The position numbers and the translations under genes are program-made. A stretch of 64,000 bases of DNA from Psychrosphaera saromensis (lineage in GTDB: Bacteria > Pseudomonadota > Gammaproteobacteria > Enterobacterales > Alteromonadaceae), in contig NZ_MSCH01000003.1 in assembly GCF_002954545.1 (NCBI RefSeq), positions 2,767,991 through 2,831,990 of the forward strand, read 5' to 3'. Within the stretch, counting starts at the first letter, position 1, and each line of letters starts with the position of its first letter. Shown here one piece after another: positions 16,718 through 25,800 of the stretch. The notes beneath the pieces were generated by a model. It had not been told where the DNA came from. It saw only the letters and a list, made by a program, of their open reading frames with translations, and ran no database searches.

Positions 16718-17938
16718 TTAAGCCTTACCTGTTACGTTTTCAATGTGTGCAAACGCTTGAGCTAGGTCAGCAATAATATCATCTGTGTGTTCTAGGCCAA
16801 TAGAGACACGAATAAGTCCGTCACTGATGCCAGCAGCCAAACGCTCTTCTTGCGTGTATGGCGAGTGTGTCATTGAAGCCGGATGCTGAATTAATGACTC
16901 TGCATCGCCAAGACTTACCGCTAAAGAAAACAAGTTCATTGAATTAATAAACTTGCGCCCTGTATTTACATCACCATTTAACTCAAAACCAATCACACCG
17001 CCTGCGCCGCGCATTTGATTGTTTAAGTACTTGTGCCCTTGATGGCTTGGTAATCCAGGATAAAACACTTCTTTAACCATAGGATGTTGGTGCAAATATT
17101 CAGCAACGGTTTGTGCACTTTTACAATGTCTTTCCATACGAATAGACAAGGTTTTTAATCCTCTTAAAATCAACCACGCATCGTGCGGACTAATTGTCCC
17201 GCCAATGTCTTTTAAGATGGTAGATTTGATAACCGCTATATTTTCTTTTGACGACACAATAATACCAGCAACCACATCACCGTGACCGTTTAAGAACTTA
17301 GTTGCGCTGTGAATAATAATGTCGATACCAAAATCCACAGGCGTCTGCAGTATTGGAGATAAAAACGTATTATCGACAACTGACAAGATATTATGTTGTT
17401 GGCAAAAATCACCAATCATTTGTAAGTCCAAAACCACTAAGTTTGGATTAATTGGGGTTTCTGCAAATAGTAATTTGGTATTGGGTTTTAATGCAGCCGT
17501 TAACGCCTCTTTGTTTGCCATATCAACAAAAGTGACATCAATGCCAAACTTTTTAAATTGATGACTAAATAAAGCAAACGAACAACCGTAAATAGCATGA
17601 GAGACAATCACATGATCGCCCGCTTCAACAAAGCTTAATACCGCGCCAGATACTGCAGCCATACCCGTTGCGGTTGCTGCGGCGTCTTCCATTTTTTCTA
17701 ACGCCGCCACTTTTAATTCAAGCTCACGGGTGGTTGGATTACCTAAACGAGTATAAATATAACCTTCTTCTTCGCCTGCAAAACGAGCTGCGCCCTGCTC
17801 TGCACTGTCAAATACAAAGGTAGAGGTTTGATACAAAGGCGTAGTTAATGCACCTTTGTGATCGCCTTTGGCTTTTCCAGCATGAATACAAAGTGTTTCT
17901 TGGTTTAGCAATTTATTATTATTATTTTTAATACTCAT
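16718..17938 (-). CDS. megL: Methionine gamma-lyase
   Basis: This PLP enzyme splits methionine into methanethiol, 2-oxobutyrate and ammonia. The 406-residue protein belongs to the Cys/Met metabolism family. It has the PLP lysine in SATKFLNGHGD near residue 218, YTRLGNPT near 65, and the substrate-site tyrosine and cysteine in IYGCSFALFSHQF near 120. That cysteine is the hallmark separating methionine gamma-lyases from cystathionine enzymes. It is followed 3 nt later by phhA. A TyrR-box-like palindrome lies about 145 nt upstream. Methanethiol production is common in marine bacteria. Cystathionine gamma-synthase or lyase are weaker alternatives because of the cysteine. Confidence 0.88.
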   Translation of the reverse strand: MSIKNNNNKLLNQETLCIHAGKAKGDHKGALTTPLYQTSTFVFDSAEQGAARFAGEEEGYIYTRLGNPTTRELELKVAALEKMEDAAATATGMAAVSGAVLSFVEAGDHVIVSHAIYGCSFALFSHQFKKFGIDVTFVDMANKEALTAALKPNTKLLFAETPINPNLVVLDLQMIGDFCQQHNILSVVDNTFLSPILQTPVDFGIDIIIHSATKFLNGHGDVVAGIIVSSKENIAVIKSTILKDIGGTISPHDAWLILRGLKTLSIRMERHCKSAQTVAEYLHQHPMVKEVFYPGLPSHQGHKYLNNQMRGAGGVIGFELNGDVNTGRKFINSMNLFSLAVSLGDAESLIQHPASMTHSPYTQEERLAAGISDGLIRVSIGLEHTDDIIADLAQAFAHIENVTGKA

Positions 17939-18082
17939 TGAATACTCATTTAGTGTCGTTGTTATTCATTAAATCTTTATAAAATGAACCGTTAACTTTT
18001 ATCGCATGTATTACTTAGACCGCACTTTGCATAATTTTCTTTAGAGTTAATAATCTAAATGCACTATTGAGTTATTTGAATT

Positions 18083-18100
18083 TGTAAATATTTATATACA
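18083..18100. promoter_or_regulatory. TyrR-box-like operator upstream of megL-phhA
   Basis: TGTAAATATTTATATACA matches the TyrR consensus TGTAAA-N6-TTTACA with one mismatch (TATACA in the second arm). It lies about 145 bp upstream of the megL start. That distance is typical of activating sites or of an upstream box of a pair. A second box was not found close to the start. tyrR itself is encoded just downstream, which makes the match more credible. Confidence 0.5.
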
Positions 18101-18156
18101 CTGAGTGCTTGTTATTAAGTTCGTTGCTGCTTTTATGACTCATAGCTAAGAGACTA

Positions 18157-18210
18157 AGCTTTTGACGATCTGAGCTTTGAACAATCTGAGCTTTTAACGA
18201 TGTGAGCTTT
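18157..18210. repeat. Tandem 16-bp repeat, three and a third units
   Basis: The units are AGCTTTTGACGATCTG, AGCTTTGAACAATCTG and AGCTTTTAACGATGTG, followed by AGCTTT. They differ from each other at two to four positions. The repeat lies between megL and the phosphodiesterase gene and has no coding frame. Confidence 0.75.
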
Positions 18211-18347
18211 CTAGGAGGCAATTCTAAGGATATGAATTTAAGACTTTAAAAATATGCGTTTACGTATGAATTTTGAGGGCTAGGTTCCTTTAATTTAGGC
18301 AACAGTCAAAAATTGAAGCCAGTTAAATGAAAACGACTGAATAAAGT

Positions 18348-19382
18348 TTACAATTGTATTTGCTCACCTTGGTTAGAAATTATAATTTCCACACCTAAGT
18401 TATTTAATTCATTAAGCTGTGACTTAATGATCTCTCTTATATCGGCCCCTTTCTTCAAGCTATATTTAATGTGCTGAATGACCACTTTAAGTCCATTAAG
18501 ACTGCCTTTTCCACCCGATTGTTGCTCTAGCTTTGATAATTCCTTAAATAGCCATTTAGGTGTCATGTGTCCAAACAAGGACTTATCTGGCGTTTCATTT
18601 GGAAAAGACACTTCAATAATAAGTCCTTTGAGTTTATTAGCCTGTACTTTAGGTGCTAAGTACTGCCATATCTTAGTTAAATTTCTACTATTCTCTTTAC
18701 TGCTATCTGTACTGGCATCTACACTATTACTTAGGCTATCAGGACCAGTATCACCAAAGAAAACCATTATGTCGCCTTGATTTTCTATAACAAAAGCGCC
18801 GGTCTCAACGGTATGATTTACGGGGAATGCGGTAACCTTAAGTGAGGTATTAGTTATAGCCTGACTTTGGCCAATAGGTAAGTCGACATAATGATATTGC
18901 CCTATTTTGAATCCTTTCCCTTGATCAGCAAAGTTTGGCCACGCAACCCAATTAAAATAAGTTTCAGATAGCGCTTTATTCACGTTGGCTAAACCATATA
19001 TATTTTTCTTACTATCTTCTGGGGAAGCGATCACTAGACCACTAACATGATCTAGATGAGCATGACTGAGCAAATAACCTTTAATCCGGTCTCTCAATAT
19101 ATAACCGACAACACCATACTCACTCTCTTTAGGGATGGTGACATGGGCAAAAGCACCTTTTCTCTCAGCTACCTCAATTCCATTTACCAAAGTACCAGCA
19201 TCAAGTGCTAGGTAATTAACATCCTGTTGAGCTCTAACTAAAAAAGCGGTTAAGTTACCGTCTTTGATTCCACCTCTATCGCCTAAAACGGTGACTTCAA
19301 AACCAGCCCCAGCCCACAATGTCTTTGAGTAAAATAAAAGCATGGTGAAAAGTAATGTGGGTATATTGATATTTTTTATCAT
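18348..19382 (-). CDS. Secreted class II cyclic-nucleotide phosphodiesterase, CpdP-like
   Basis: This metallo-beta-lactamase-fold enzyme of the class II 3',5'-cyclic nucleotide phosphodiesterase type would hydrolyse cAMP or cGMP, here outside the cytoplasm. The 344 residues start with a signal peptide (MIKNINIPTLLFTMLLFYSK, cleavage after about residue 24). The class signature HAHLDHVSG lies near residue 107, NHTVETGAF near 190 and FFGDTGPDS near 210. The closest remembered homologue is the periplasmic CpdP of Vibrio (Aliivibrio) fischeri. The gene is divergent from the S9 peptidase gene. The substrate preference is inferred from the family. Confidence 0.82.
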   Translation of the reverse strand: MIKNINIPTLLFTMLLFYSKTLWAGAGFEVTVLGDRGGIKDGNLTAFLVRAQQDVNYLALDAGTLVNGIEVAERKGAFAHVTIPKESEYGVVGYILRDRIKGYLLSHAHLDHVSGLVIASPEDSKKNIYGLANVNKALSETYFNWVAWPNFADQGKGFKIGQYHYVDLPIGQSQAITNTSLKVTAFPVNHTVETGAFVIENQGDIMVFFGDTGPDSLSNSVDASTDSSKENSRNLTKIWQYLAPKVQANKLKGLIIEVSFPNETPDKSLFGHMTPKWLFKELSKLEQQSGGKGSLNGLKVVIQHIKYSLKKGADIREIIKSQLNELNNLGVEIIISNQGEQIQL

Positions 19383-19596
19383 GTTCAGAGCCTGTCAATA
19401 TGAGTAATGGTGCATTTGTTACTTCAAATAAATAAGTAGATCTGTGTTTATCTCTTTTCTCTTTCTTTATTTTGCACTGAAATGTTTTATTTCAGTATTT
19501 CACCGCGTATTTTTGTACGTATATATCATTCAGGTGACAGTTCCAACAGAGTGCATTATGTTAGTGTTAACTAATTAATATACAAGGTTCTTATTA

Positions 19597-21672
19597 ATGT
19601 TCAATCTACCACAAAGAATAACATTTAAAATGCTGCGACATACATTAGCGGTTTCGTTAACGGCTTCCTTAGTCATGCTCTCGTCAGCTGAGGCTTTAGC
19701 TAACACTTTACCAAAGACTGCCAAACATTTTGAATCAGAAGATATTTTCAATTTAGAGTTAGCGGGCTCACCAAAGGTATCACCTGATGGGAAGCAAGTT
19801 GTTTATGTTCGCCAAAGTAACGACATTATGACTGACGGTACAAATTCAAATATCTGGATTGTTGACGTTAATGGCAAAAAACACAGACCTTTGTTTTCAG
19901 GCAAAAAACAATTTTACGCACCAGTATGGTCGCCTTCTGGCGATAGACTCGCTTATATTTCTAATACCGACGGACGAACTCAATTATACGTGCGTTGGAT
20001 GGATACCGGGCAAACAGCACTGCTAACAAATGTGCAAAGCTCTATCCGCAATATTTCATGGTCACCAAACGGTGAACATATTGCATTTACCATGAGTGTC
20101 AAAGAGTTGGGACAACCTTTAACGGTAAAAATGCCAAAAAAACCTAAGGGGGCTAAATGGTCACCAAAAGTAACTTATGTCACCAAAGCTAAATACCAAG
20201 CTGATGGCGCTGGTATTTTAGAACCCGCTTATACCCATATATTTGTTGTGCCAGCTTTAGGTGGCACACCTCGCCAACTAACATCTGATAATTATAATCA
20301 CAGCGGTTCATTGGCATGGGGTAAGGATGGTCAATCAATATATTTTTCAGCTAACCGAAGTGACAACTGGGAATACGAAAGTAGAGAATCTGATATATTT
20401 TCGGTGAATATGAATGGCGATATTAAACAAATAACATCAAAGCCGGGTACTGAATCAAGCCCTAAAGTATCACCTGATGGAAAATACATTGCCTATATCA
20501 GCACTGACAATAAAAAGTTAGCTTACCGTAATCGTCATTTAATGATCAAAAGTTTAAGCGGCAATATGCAGACTAACTTATCTAAAGATATTGATAACTC
20601 TCTTTCTAATATTCATTGGAATAATAAGAGCTCTGGCCTGTATTACCAAATGGCGGAACGAGGCATGATCACGATTGGCTTCACTAATCTAAAATCAGAG
20701 CATTCAAAATTGGTTGAAGGTCTAGGAGGCAGCACATTAGGGCGTCCTTACACCTTTGCTAGCTTCGATGTGAACAATAATGTACTGGCTTATACAAAAG
20801 GTAAAACAGACCGTCCAGCGGATATCTACACCAATAAACAAGGTGTGAATACTCAGGTGACTTATTTAAATGAAGATATCTTAGGTCACAAAGTACTAGG
20901 TAAAGTATCTGAGATAATCTATAAATCATCAATCGATGGAGAAGAAATTCAAGGTTGGTATATTACGCCACCTGACTTTGATCCAAAGAAAAAATACCCT
21001 TTGATATTAGAAATTCATGGTGGTCCGCACTTATCTTACGGCCCTCACTTTACTGCTGAATTACAACGATTTGCCGCAGAAGGTTATGTTGTATTTTACG
21101 ATAACCACAGAGGCAGTACATCTTACGGTGAACGTTTTGCCCTGCTTTTACAAAATAAATACTCAAGTAAATACGACTTTGCCGACCATATGAGTGGTGT
21201 TGATGCCATGATTGATAAAGGTTTTATTGACCAAGATAAACTATACATTGCAGGTGGCTCAGCCGGTGGAATTGCCAGTGCTTACGCGATAGGCTTAACG
21301 GATCGATTTAAAGCGGCAGCCGTTGCAAAACCAGTCATAAATTGGATTTCAAAAGTGCTAACCGCTGATAGCTATTTAGGCCAAATCCCAAATCAGTTCC
21401 CAGGAATGCCTTGGGATAACTTTGAACATTATTGGAAACGTTCACCATTATCTCTAGTTGGAAATGTGACTACGCCAACCATGCTAATTACAGGTGAAGC
21501 GGATAGACGTACCCCAACATCAGAAACGGAACAGTTCTATCAAGCATTGAAGTTACGTAAGATTGAAACCATCATGGTTCGTGTTCCAGGCTCACCTCAT
21601 GGCATTGCAGGTAAACCTTCACGTATGATCGCCAAAATAGAGAATATTCTAGCTTGGTTTAATACACATTAA
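19597..21672 (+). CDS. Secreted S9-family prolyl oligopeptidase-like serine peptidase
   Basis: This alpha/beta-hydrolase peptidase of the acylaminoacyl-peptidase/dipeptidyl-peptidase type (S9C) would cleave oligopeptides. Its 691 residues begin with a signal peptide (about residues 12-36, ending SSAEALA). A TolB/WD40-like beta-propeller with repeated SPDGK and SPNGE motifs occupies roughly residues 50-420. The C-terminal hydrolase domain carries the oxyanion motif HGGP near 475, the nucleophile in GGSAGG near 557, the aspartate in GEADRRTP near 634 and the histidine in PGSPHG near 668. The location is periplasmic or extracellular. It has its own terminator, shared with convergent gloA. Confidence 0.9.
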   Translation: MFNLPQRITFKMLRHTLAVSLTASLVMLSSAEALANTLPKTAKHFESEDIFNLELAGSPKVSPDGKQVVYVRQSNDIMTDGTNSNIWIVDVNGKKHRPLFSGKKQFYAPVWSPSGDRLAYISNTDGRTQLYVRWMDTGQTALLTNVQSSIRNISWSPNGEHIAFTMSVKELGQPLTVKMPKKPKGAKWSPKVTYVTKAKYQADGAGILEPAYTHIFVVPALGGTPRQLTSDNYNHSGSLAWGKDGQSIYFSANRSDNWEYESRESDIFSVNMNGDIKQITSKPGTESSPKVSPDGKYIAYISTDNKKLAYRNRHLMIKSLSGNMQTNLSKDIDNSLSNIHWNNKSSGLYYQMAERGMITIGFTNLKSEHSKLVEGLGGSTLGRPYTFASFDVNNNVLAYTKGKTDRPADIYTNKQGVNTQVTYLNEDILGHKVLGKVSEIIYKSSIDGEEIQGWYITPPDFDPKKKYPLILEIHGGPHLSYGPHFTAELQRFAAEGYVVFYDNHRGSTSYGERFALLLQNKYSSKYDFADHMSGVDAMIDKGFIDQDKLYIAGGSAGGIASAYAIGLTDRFKAAAVAKPVINWISKVLTADSYLGQIPNQFPGMPWDNFEHYWKRSPLSLVGNVTTPTMLITGEADRRTPTSETEQFYQALKLRKIETIMVRVPGSPHGIAGKPSRMIAKIENILAWFNTH

Positions 21673-21704
21673 ATAACAGAGGAATTAAATATCTAGTTAT
21701 AAAA

Positions 21705-21732
21705 AAGGTTAAGCAAATGCTTAACCTTTTTA
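21705..21732. terminator. Bidirectional terminator
   Basis: AAGGTTAAGC and GCTTAACCTT form a 10-bp stem with loop AAAT, flanked by A6 and T5 runs. It serves the S9 peptidase gene from the left and gloA from the right. Confidence 0.85.
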
Positions 21733-21752
21733 GGATGGGACGGACATTATAA

Positions 21753-22280
21753 TTATTGTGAAAGGATAATGTCGGTAATACCTTGTGCAGAAAGTACTTC
21801 AATCCAATAACCGTCTGGGTCTTTGATAAACGCAAGGCCTTTCATTGAACCGTCATCTGGTTGTTTAACAAACTCAACACCATACTTTTTAAATCGTTCA
21901 CTCGCCGCATAAACATCTGGAACGCTAATACCAATATGCCCAAAGCCTCTTGGGTCTGTATTACCGTCATGATAACCAGTGAAACTTTCGTCAGTTTCTG
22001 TTCCCCAGTTATGCGTAAGCTCAATTAACCCAGAGCGACCAAAAACCCACTGTGTTTTTTCTTTTGCATCACCTTCTGGTATCTCTTGTTCATAACCTAA
22101 AAAGTAAAGGGTAAATTGCATGGTTGGAAAGTCATATTTACCCAACAACTTCATACCCAATACGTTTTGGTAAAATTCTAATGATACCTTTGGATCTTTA
22201 ATGCGCAGCATAGTTTGCTGCATTACGTAGTTGTTAGTAGCTTGAGATATTTGTTCTGGGGATTCACTATAATTTGACAT
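21753..22280 (-). CDS. gloA: Lactoylglutathione lyase (glyoxalase I), long form
   Basis: Glyoxalase I converts the methylglyoxal-glutathione hemithioacetal to S-lactoylglutathione. At 175 residues it is the longer zinc-dependent type seen in eukaryotes and Pseudomonas, not the 135-residue E. coli form. Visible motifs are [19 protein letters not shown] near residue 20, the metal ligand glutamate in [12 protein letters not shown] near 92, the histidine in GFGHIGISV near 118 and the second glutamate in [10 protein letters not shown] near 155. It converges with the S9 peptidase gene. Confidence 0.93.
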   Translation of the reverse strand: MSNYSESPEQISQATNNYVMQQTMLRIKDPKVSLEFYQNVLGMKLLGKYDFPTMQFTLYFLGYEQEIPEGDAKEKTQWVFGRSGLIELTHNWGTETDESFTGYHDGNTDPRGFGHIGISVPDVYAASERFKKYGVEFVKQPDDGSMKGLAFIKDPDGYWIEVLSAQGITDIILSQ

Positions 22281-22518
22281 GAGATAGCCTTTAATGCGTT
22301 TAAAGATGTGATTGGCTTACTACCAACAATAAGGCGATATAATAAAGCCTGCTACTTAAATAACAAAACATTATTACATTTGAATGTTCTATCAGCTTTA
22401 ATCTATTTGTTATGGGCTGGTGATTATTAAATTTTACCAACAAGGATAATTGTAATTAATTTTTGGACGATAACATCAAGTGTATAGGCTTAATCTAGGG
22501 TACCTTCTTACGTATTTA

Positions 22519-22797
22519 CTAGGTTCTGTATAAAACTTTTACTATATGCCAACCATGTTTAGTTTTTACTAACATGGGCGTTAATACCTCACCAGTAAAA
22601 CAAGCTTTGTCAAAAGCCGGTACCATAGTTCCTTTTTTAAATTCTCCTAAACTGCCACCTTTTTTTGCCGATGGACAGCTCGAATACTTTTTAGCAAGCG
22701 TTTGAAACTTAGCGCCCTTATTGAGCTGCTCTAAAATGTCTTGCGCTTGTTCTTTGTGTTTGACCAGAATATGAAGTGCTGATGCTGTGCTTGCCAT
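22519..22797 (-). CDS. ppiC: Parvulin-type peptidyl-prolyl isomerase PpiC
   Basis: This small cytoplasmic cis-trans prolyl isomerase has 92 residues (93 in E. coli PpiC) and consists of the parvulin domain only. Motifs are [18 protein letters not shown] at the start, the [15 protein letters not shown] loop near residue 40, PAFDKACF near 60 and [11 protein letters not shown] at the end. No signal peptide is present. It is monocistronic. Confidence 0.94.
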   Translation of the reverse strand: MASTASALHILVKHKEQAQDILEQLNKGAKFQTLAKKYSSCPSAKKGGSLGEFKKGTMVPAFDKACFTGEVLTPMLVKTKHGWHIVKVLYRT

Positions 22798-23005
22798 AAC
22801 ATTCTCTACAATGATTTCTCAATGCCTTATTATAAATTAATAGGTTAGTTAGAATCTAGCGTCTTTAAGTAAGAAGTTTTAATGTAATTATTTAACTAAT
22901 TTGAGACGACTGTATTAAACATTAAGACGACTGCCTTAAACATCGATATAACAATACTATACAATGTATTTTTAAATTTACAGAACAAGGGTTAAAGATA
23001 ATTTC

Positions 23006-25558
23006 ATGAAATTATTAAAAAAATCAGTGTTGTTATTGAGCATAATAAACTTAACAACATTTGCAAACGCAACTGTATTATCAGAGAACCAACTGCTTGC
23101 TCAGTCTTCTACTGTTGCTCTATCGCAAGCTGGATTTTATACCTCGGTAAAAGAGAATGAATCTGAAAAGAAAGCAAAGTCAGCAGATAATAAAGACGAC
23201 GCTGACAAAAAGAAAGATAAAAAGAAGAAAGAAAAACTCAAACCTTATGAAGATATTGTCACAGACAAAGCAATAACATCCAAAGGCGTATTTACCACTC
23301 ATCTTGTAGATAACAAAGCATATTTTGAAATCCCTGCAGATCAATTTGGCCGTGAATTTGTTTGGCAAGTTAAAACATCTGGTACACAAGCTGGTAAAGG
23401 TGTGATTAGCGCAGACATTGGCCGACAGTACGTTATATTTGAACGTCATGGTGATTATGTTTTACTTCGTAGCCGTAACTATTCGGTAGTCGCAGAAGAT
23501 GGTTCAAGAGAATCATTGGTTGTTAAGAAAGCCTCAATTGACGGCGTAATTGCTAAATTCCCTATCGTTACCTTTTCAAAAGACAAAGCAAAGTCACCTG
23601 TTATTGATATCACTAAAGTGTATATGGGTGGAAATAAAGAATTATTCCCAGACCCAAGAAACCCTAAAGCCGATAAGTTAAAACTTAATGATAAAACGGC
23701 ATTAATTACCAAAGTTAAGTCTTTTGAAAAAAACATTGAAGCAACCATATTAGCGCAATTTAATGGTAAAAAAGGGAATGAAACCAAAGAAGTACGCCAT
23801 TCTATTTTTGCATTACCTGACACACCAATGAAACCTCGTTTTTATGACAAACGTGTTGGTTACTTCTCAGCTAAATATTCAGATTACAGCTCAAATAAAA
23901 ACAAACTAGATACATTTAGTTTTATTAAACGCTGGCGCTTAGAAAAGAAAAACCCTGAGTTAGAAGTTAGTGAACCTAAACAACCAATCGTTTGGTATAT
24001 CGACAGAGGAACACCTCAAAAATTCGTAGAAGCGGTACGTGAAGGAATTGAATTTTGGCAACCAGCCTTTGAACAAGCAGGATTCAAAAATGCAATCATC
24101 GCAAAAATGGCCCCTAGCTTAGAAGAAAACCCTGATTGGGATGCTGAAGATGCGCGTTATTCTGTAGTTCGTTGGGTTCCGTCAGGCATACCTAATGCAA
24201 ATGGACCACATGTAGCCGATCCTCGTTCAGGTGAGATCATCGAAGCTGATGTACGCATGTATCATAATGTTATCAAGTTACTTGAAGGCTGGTACTTTGC
24301 ACAAGCAGGTGCAACCGACCCTAGAGCTAAAAAACTTCCTTTACCTAATGATGTAATGAGTGACTTAGTTCGCTTTGTAGTTGCACATGAAGTAGGTCAT
24401 TCAACAGGTTTACACCATAACTTTATTGGCAATAACTCTTATACTATTGAGCAATTACGAAACCCTGAATTTGTAAAAGAGTTTGGTGTATCAGCATCTA
24501 TCATGGATTACGCTCGCTTTAACTATGTAATGCAACCAGAAGACGGTGTATCACCAATTGATTATCACCCAGGTCCATACGATAAATTTGTTATTGAATG
24601 GGGTTATAAAGAATTCAAAGGTGACCTTTCACCTAAAGAAGAAGTTCTCCTACTAAATAAAATTGCTGACCGCCAGTTAGATGATAAGCGATTACGTTGG
24701 GATGCTTACTCAAAAGGCAGCAGATTAGACCCTCGCATTCTAACGGAAGCGATTGGTGATGATCCTGTAGAAGCAACACGTTTAGGACAGAAAAACAAAC
24801 AACGTATTTTAGCGAATTTAATTGAAGCAACCAGCTTTGAACCTTCAAAAGGTTATGACGAATTAGATGAAGCTTACAAAACATTAGTTCAACAACATGC
24901 CCGTGAACTTGGCCACGTAGCTAAAGCAGTTGGCGGTGTTATGTACAAGAATGAATTAACGCAGCACCACGATGATAAAGATATTTTTGTACCTTATCCT
25001 AAAGATAAGCAAGAACGTGCAGTCGAATTCTTAATTGAGAATGGTGTGGACTTACCAGAGTTTTGGAATGATAAGAATATCTTTAAACGTATTGGTTATA
25101 GTAAGTTTGAAGAGTACGGTAATAACATTATTAGACAAGCGGTTGGCGGCCCACTTGCGGCTCATAGATTAGATTCATTAATTCAGTTACAAGCTGGTGG
25201 TCATGACGTTATGAGTCCGGTAAAAACAATGAATAAGTTTGTTGATGCTATTTTTGGTGATATCAAAGATCGTAAGCCTAAATCTGATCAATACAGAGTC
25301 ATGTTGCAAGATTACTTTGTAACTAAACTGCTTAAAGACATAGCACCTGTAAAGACCACACCAAACCGTGGACGTCCCCCTGCACCTAAACTTTCAGCTA
25401 GTTTTATCGCGATGACACGTGGTATTGCAAATGACCTAAAAGTTAAACTGCAAGCAGCTGCAAAAAAACACGATGGTAACTTAAATGGTTATCGTTATGC
25501 GGGTCTTGCTGCTAAGTTAGCGGAAGGTTTAGAGCCAAAATTAACCGTGAATAAATAA
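23006..25558 (+). CDS. Secreted zinc metalloprotease with DUF5117/DUF4953 domains
   Basis: This large exported metalloprotease has 850 residues. A signal peptide (residues 1-22, ending TFANA) is followed by a lysine-rich low-complexity stretch near residues 50-80. A beta-rich N-terminal region (DUF5117-like) precedes the catalytic domain. The metzincin zinc motif VAHEVGHSTGLHHNF (HExxHxxGxxH) lies near residue 460, followed by a Met-turn candidate SIMDY near 499. The protein is probably periplasmic or outer-membrane associated. Proteins of this architecture are common in Bacteroidota and marine gammaproteobacteria, but the substrate is not known. It has a strong terminator directly downstream. 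Confidence 0.87.
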   Translation: MKLLKKSVLLLSIINLTTFANATVLSENQLLAQSSTVALSQAGFYTSVKENESEKKAKSADNKDDADKKKDKKKKEKLKPYEDIVTDKAITSKGVFTTHLVDNKAYFEIPADQFGREFVWQVKTSGTQAGKGVISADIGRQYVIFERHGDYVLLRSRNYSVVAEDGSRESLVVKKASIDGVIAKFPIVTFSKDKAKSPVIDITKVYMGGNKELFPDPRNPKADKLKLNDKTALITKVKSFEKNIEATILAQFNGKKGNETKEVRHSIFALPDTPMKPRFYDKRVGYFSAKYSDYSSNKNKLDTFSFIKRWRLEKKNPELEVSEPKQPIVWYIDRGTPQKFVEAVREGIEFWQPAFEQAGFKNAIIAKMAPSLEENPDWDAEDARYSVVRWVPSGIPNANGPHVADPRSGEIIEADVRMYHNVIKLLEGWYFAQAGATDPRAKKLPLPNDVMSDLVRFVVAHEVGHSTGLHHNFIGNNSYTIEQLRNPEFVKEFGVSASIMDYARFNYVMQPEDGVSPIDYHPGPYDKFVIEWGYKEFKGDLSPKEEVLLLNKIADRQLDDKRLRWDAYSKGSRLDPRILTEAIGDDPVEATRLGQKNKQRILANLIEATSFEPSKGYDELDEAYKTLVQQHARELGHVAKAVGGVMYKNELTQHHDDKDIFVPYPKDKQERAVEFLIENGVDLPEFWNDKNIFKRIGYSKFEEYGNNIIRQAVGGPLAAHRLDSLIQLQAGGHDVMSPVKTMNKFVDAIFGDIKDRKPKSDQYRVMLQDYFVTKLLKDIAPVKTTPNRGRPPAPKLSASFIAMTRGIANDLKVKLQAAAKKHDGNLNGYRYAGLAAKLAEGLEPKLTVNK

Positions 25559-25646
25559 GCAAATTGCTTTCCTTAACTCATTGGTAAAATGAACTTAAGG
25601 TGAGCTAGTTTTGTAGAAATACAGGCACGTTTATTAAAAAATGAAA

Positions 25647-25680
25647 GCGAGTACCATGAAAATGGCACTCGCTTTTTTAT
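25647..25680 (+). terminator. Terminator of the metalloprotease gene
   Basis: GCGAGTACCAT and ATGGCACTCGC pair with one mismatch around GAAA, followed by TTTTTTATT on the plus strand. Confidence 0.88.
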
Positions 25681-25789
25681 TGGGAATTTATTCAAGACTA
25701 TAGTGAAAGGATAATGCAGGGAAAAGGGATAACAAAAACCAACCAGGTTAAATGTTGTCAAATTGAGGTGGCGGCCTTTTTATTTTCTT

Positions 25790-25798
25790 GTTAGCAAA
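25790..25798 (-). other. Left half of a truncated attC site
   Basis: The minus strand reads TTTGCTAAC then AAG, 2 nt after the stop codon of the 25801-27033 gene. It complements the cassette start GTTAGCTAA (27081-27089 region) with one mismatch. The following sequence lacks a matching right arm, so the site appears cut off, ending the array. Confidence 0.5.
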
Positions 25799-25800
25799 CT

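Larger units (their letters stand above)
17939..18347. other. Intergenic region upstream of megL
   Basis: This 409-bp gap holds the TyrR-box-like site and a short tandem repeat (both listed separately). Apart from these it is AT-rich, and I see no further gene or clear promoter. Confidence 0.5.
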
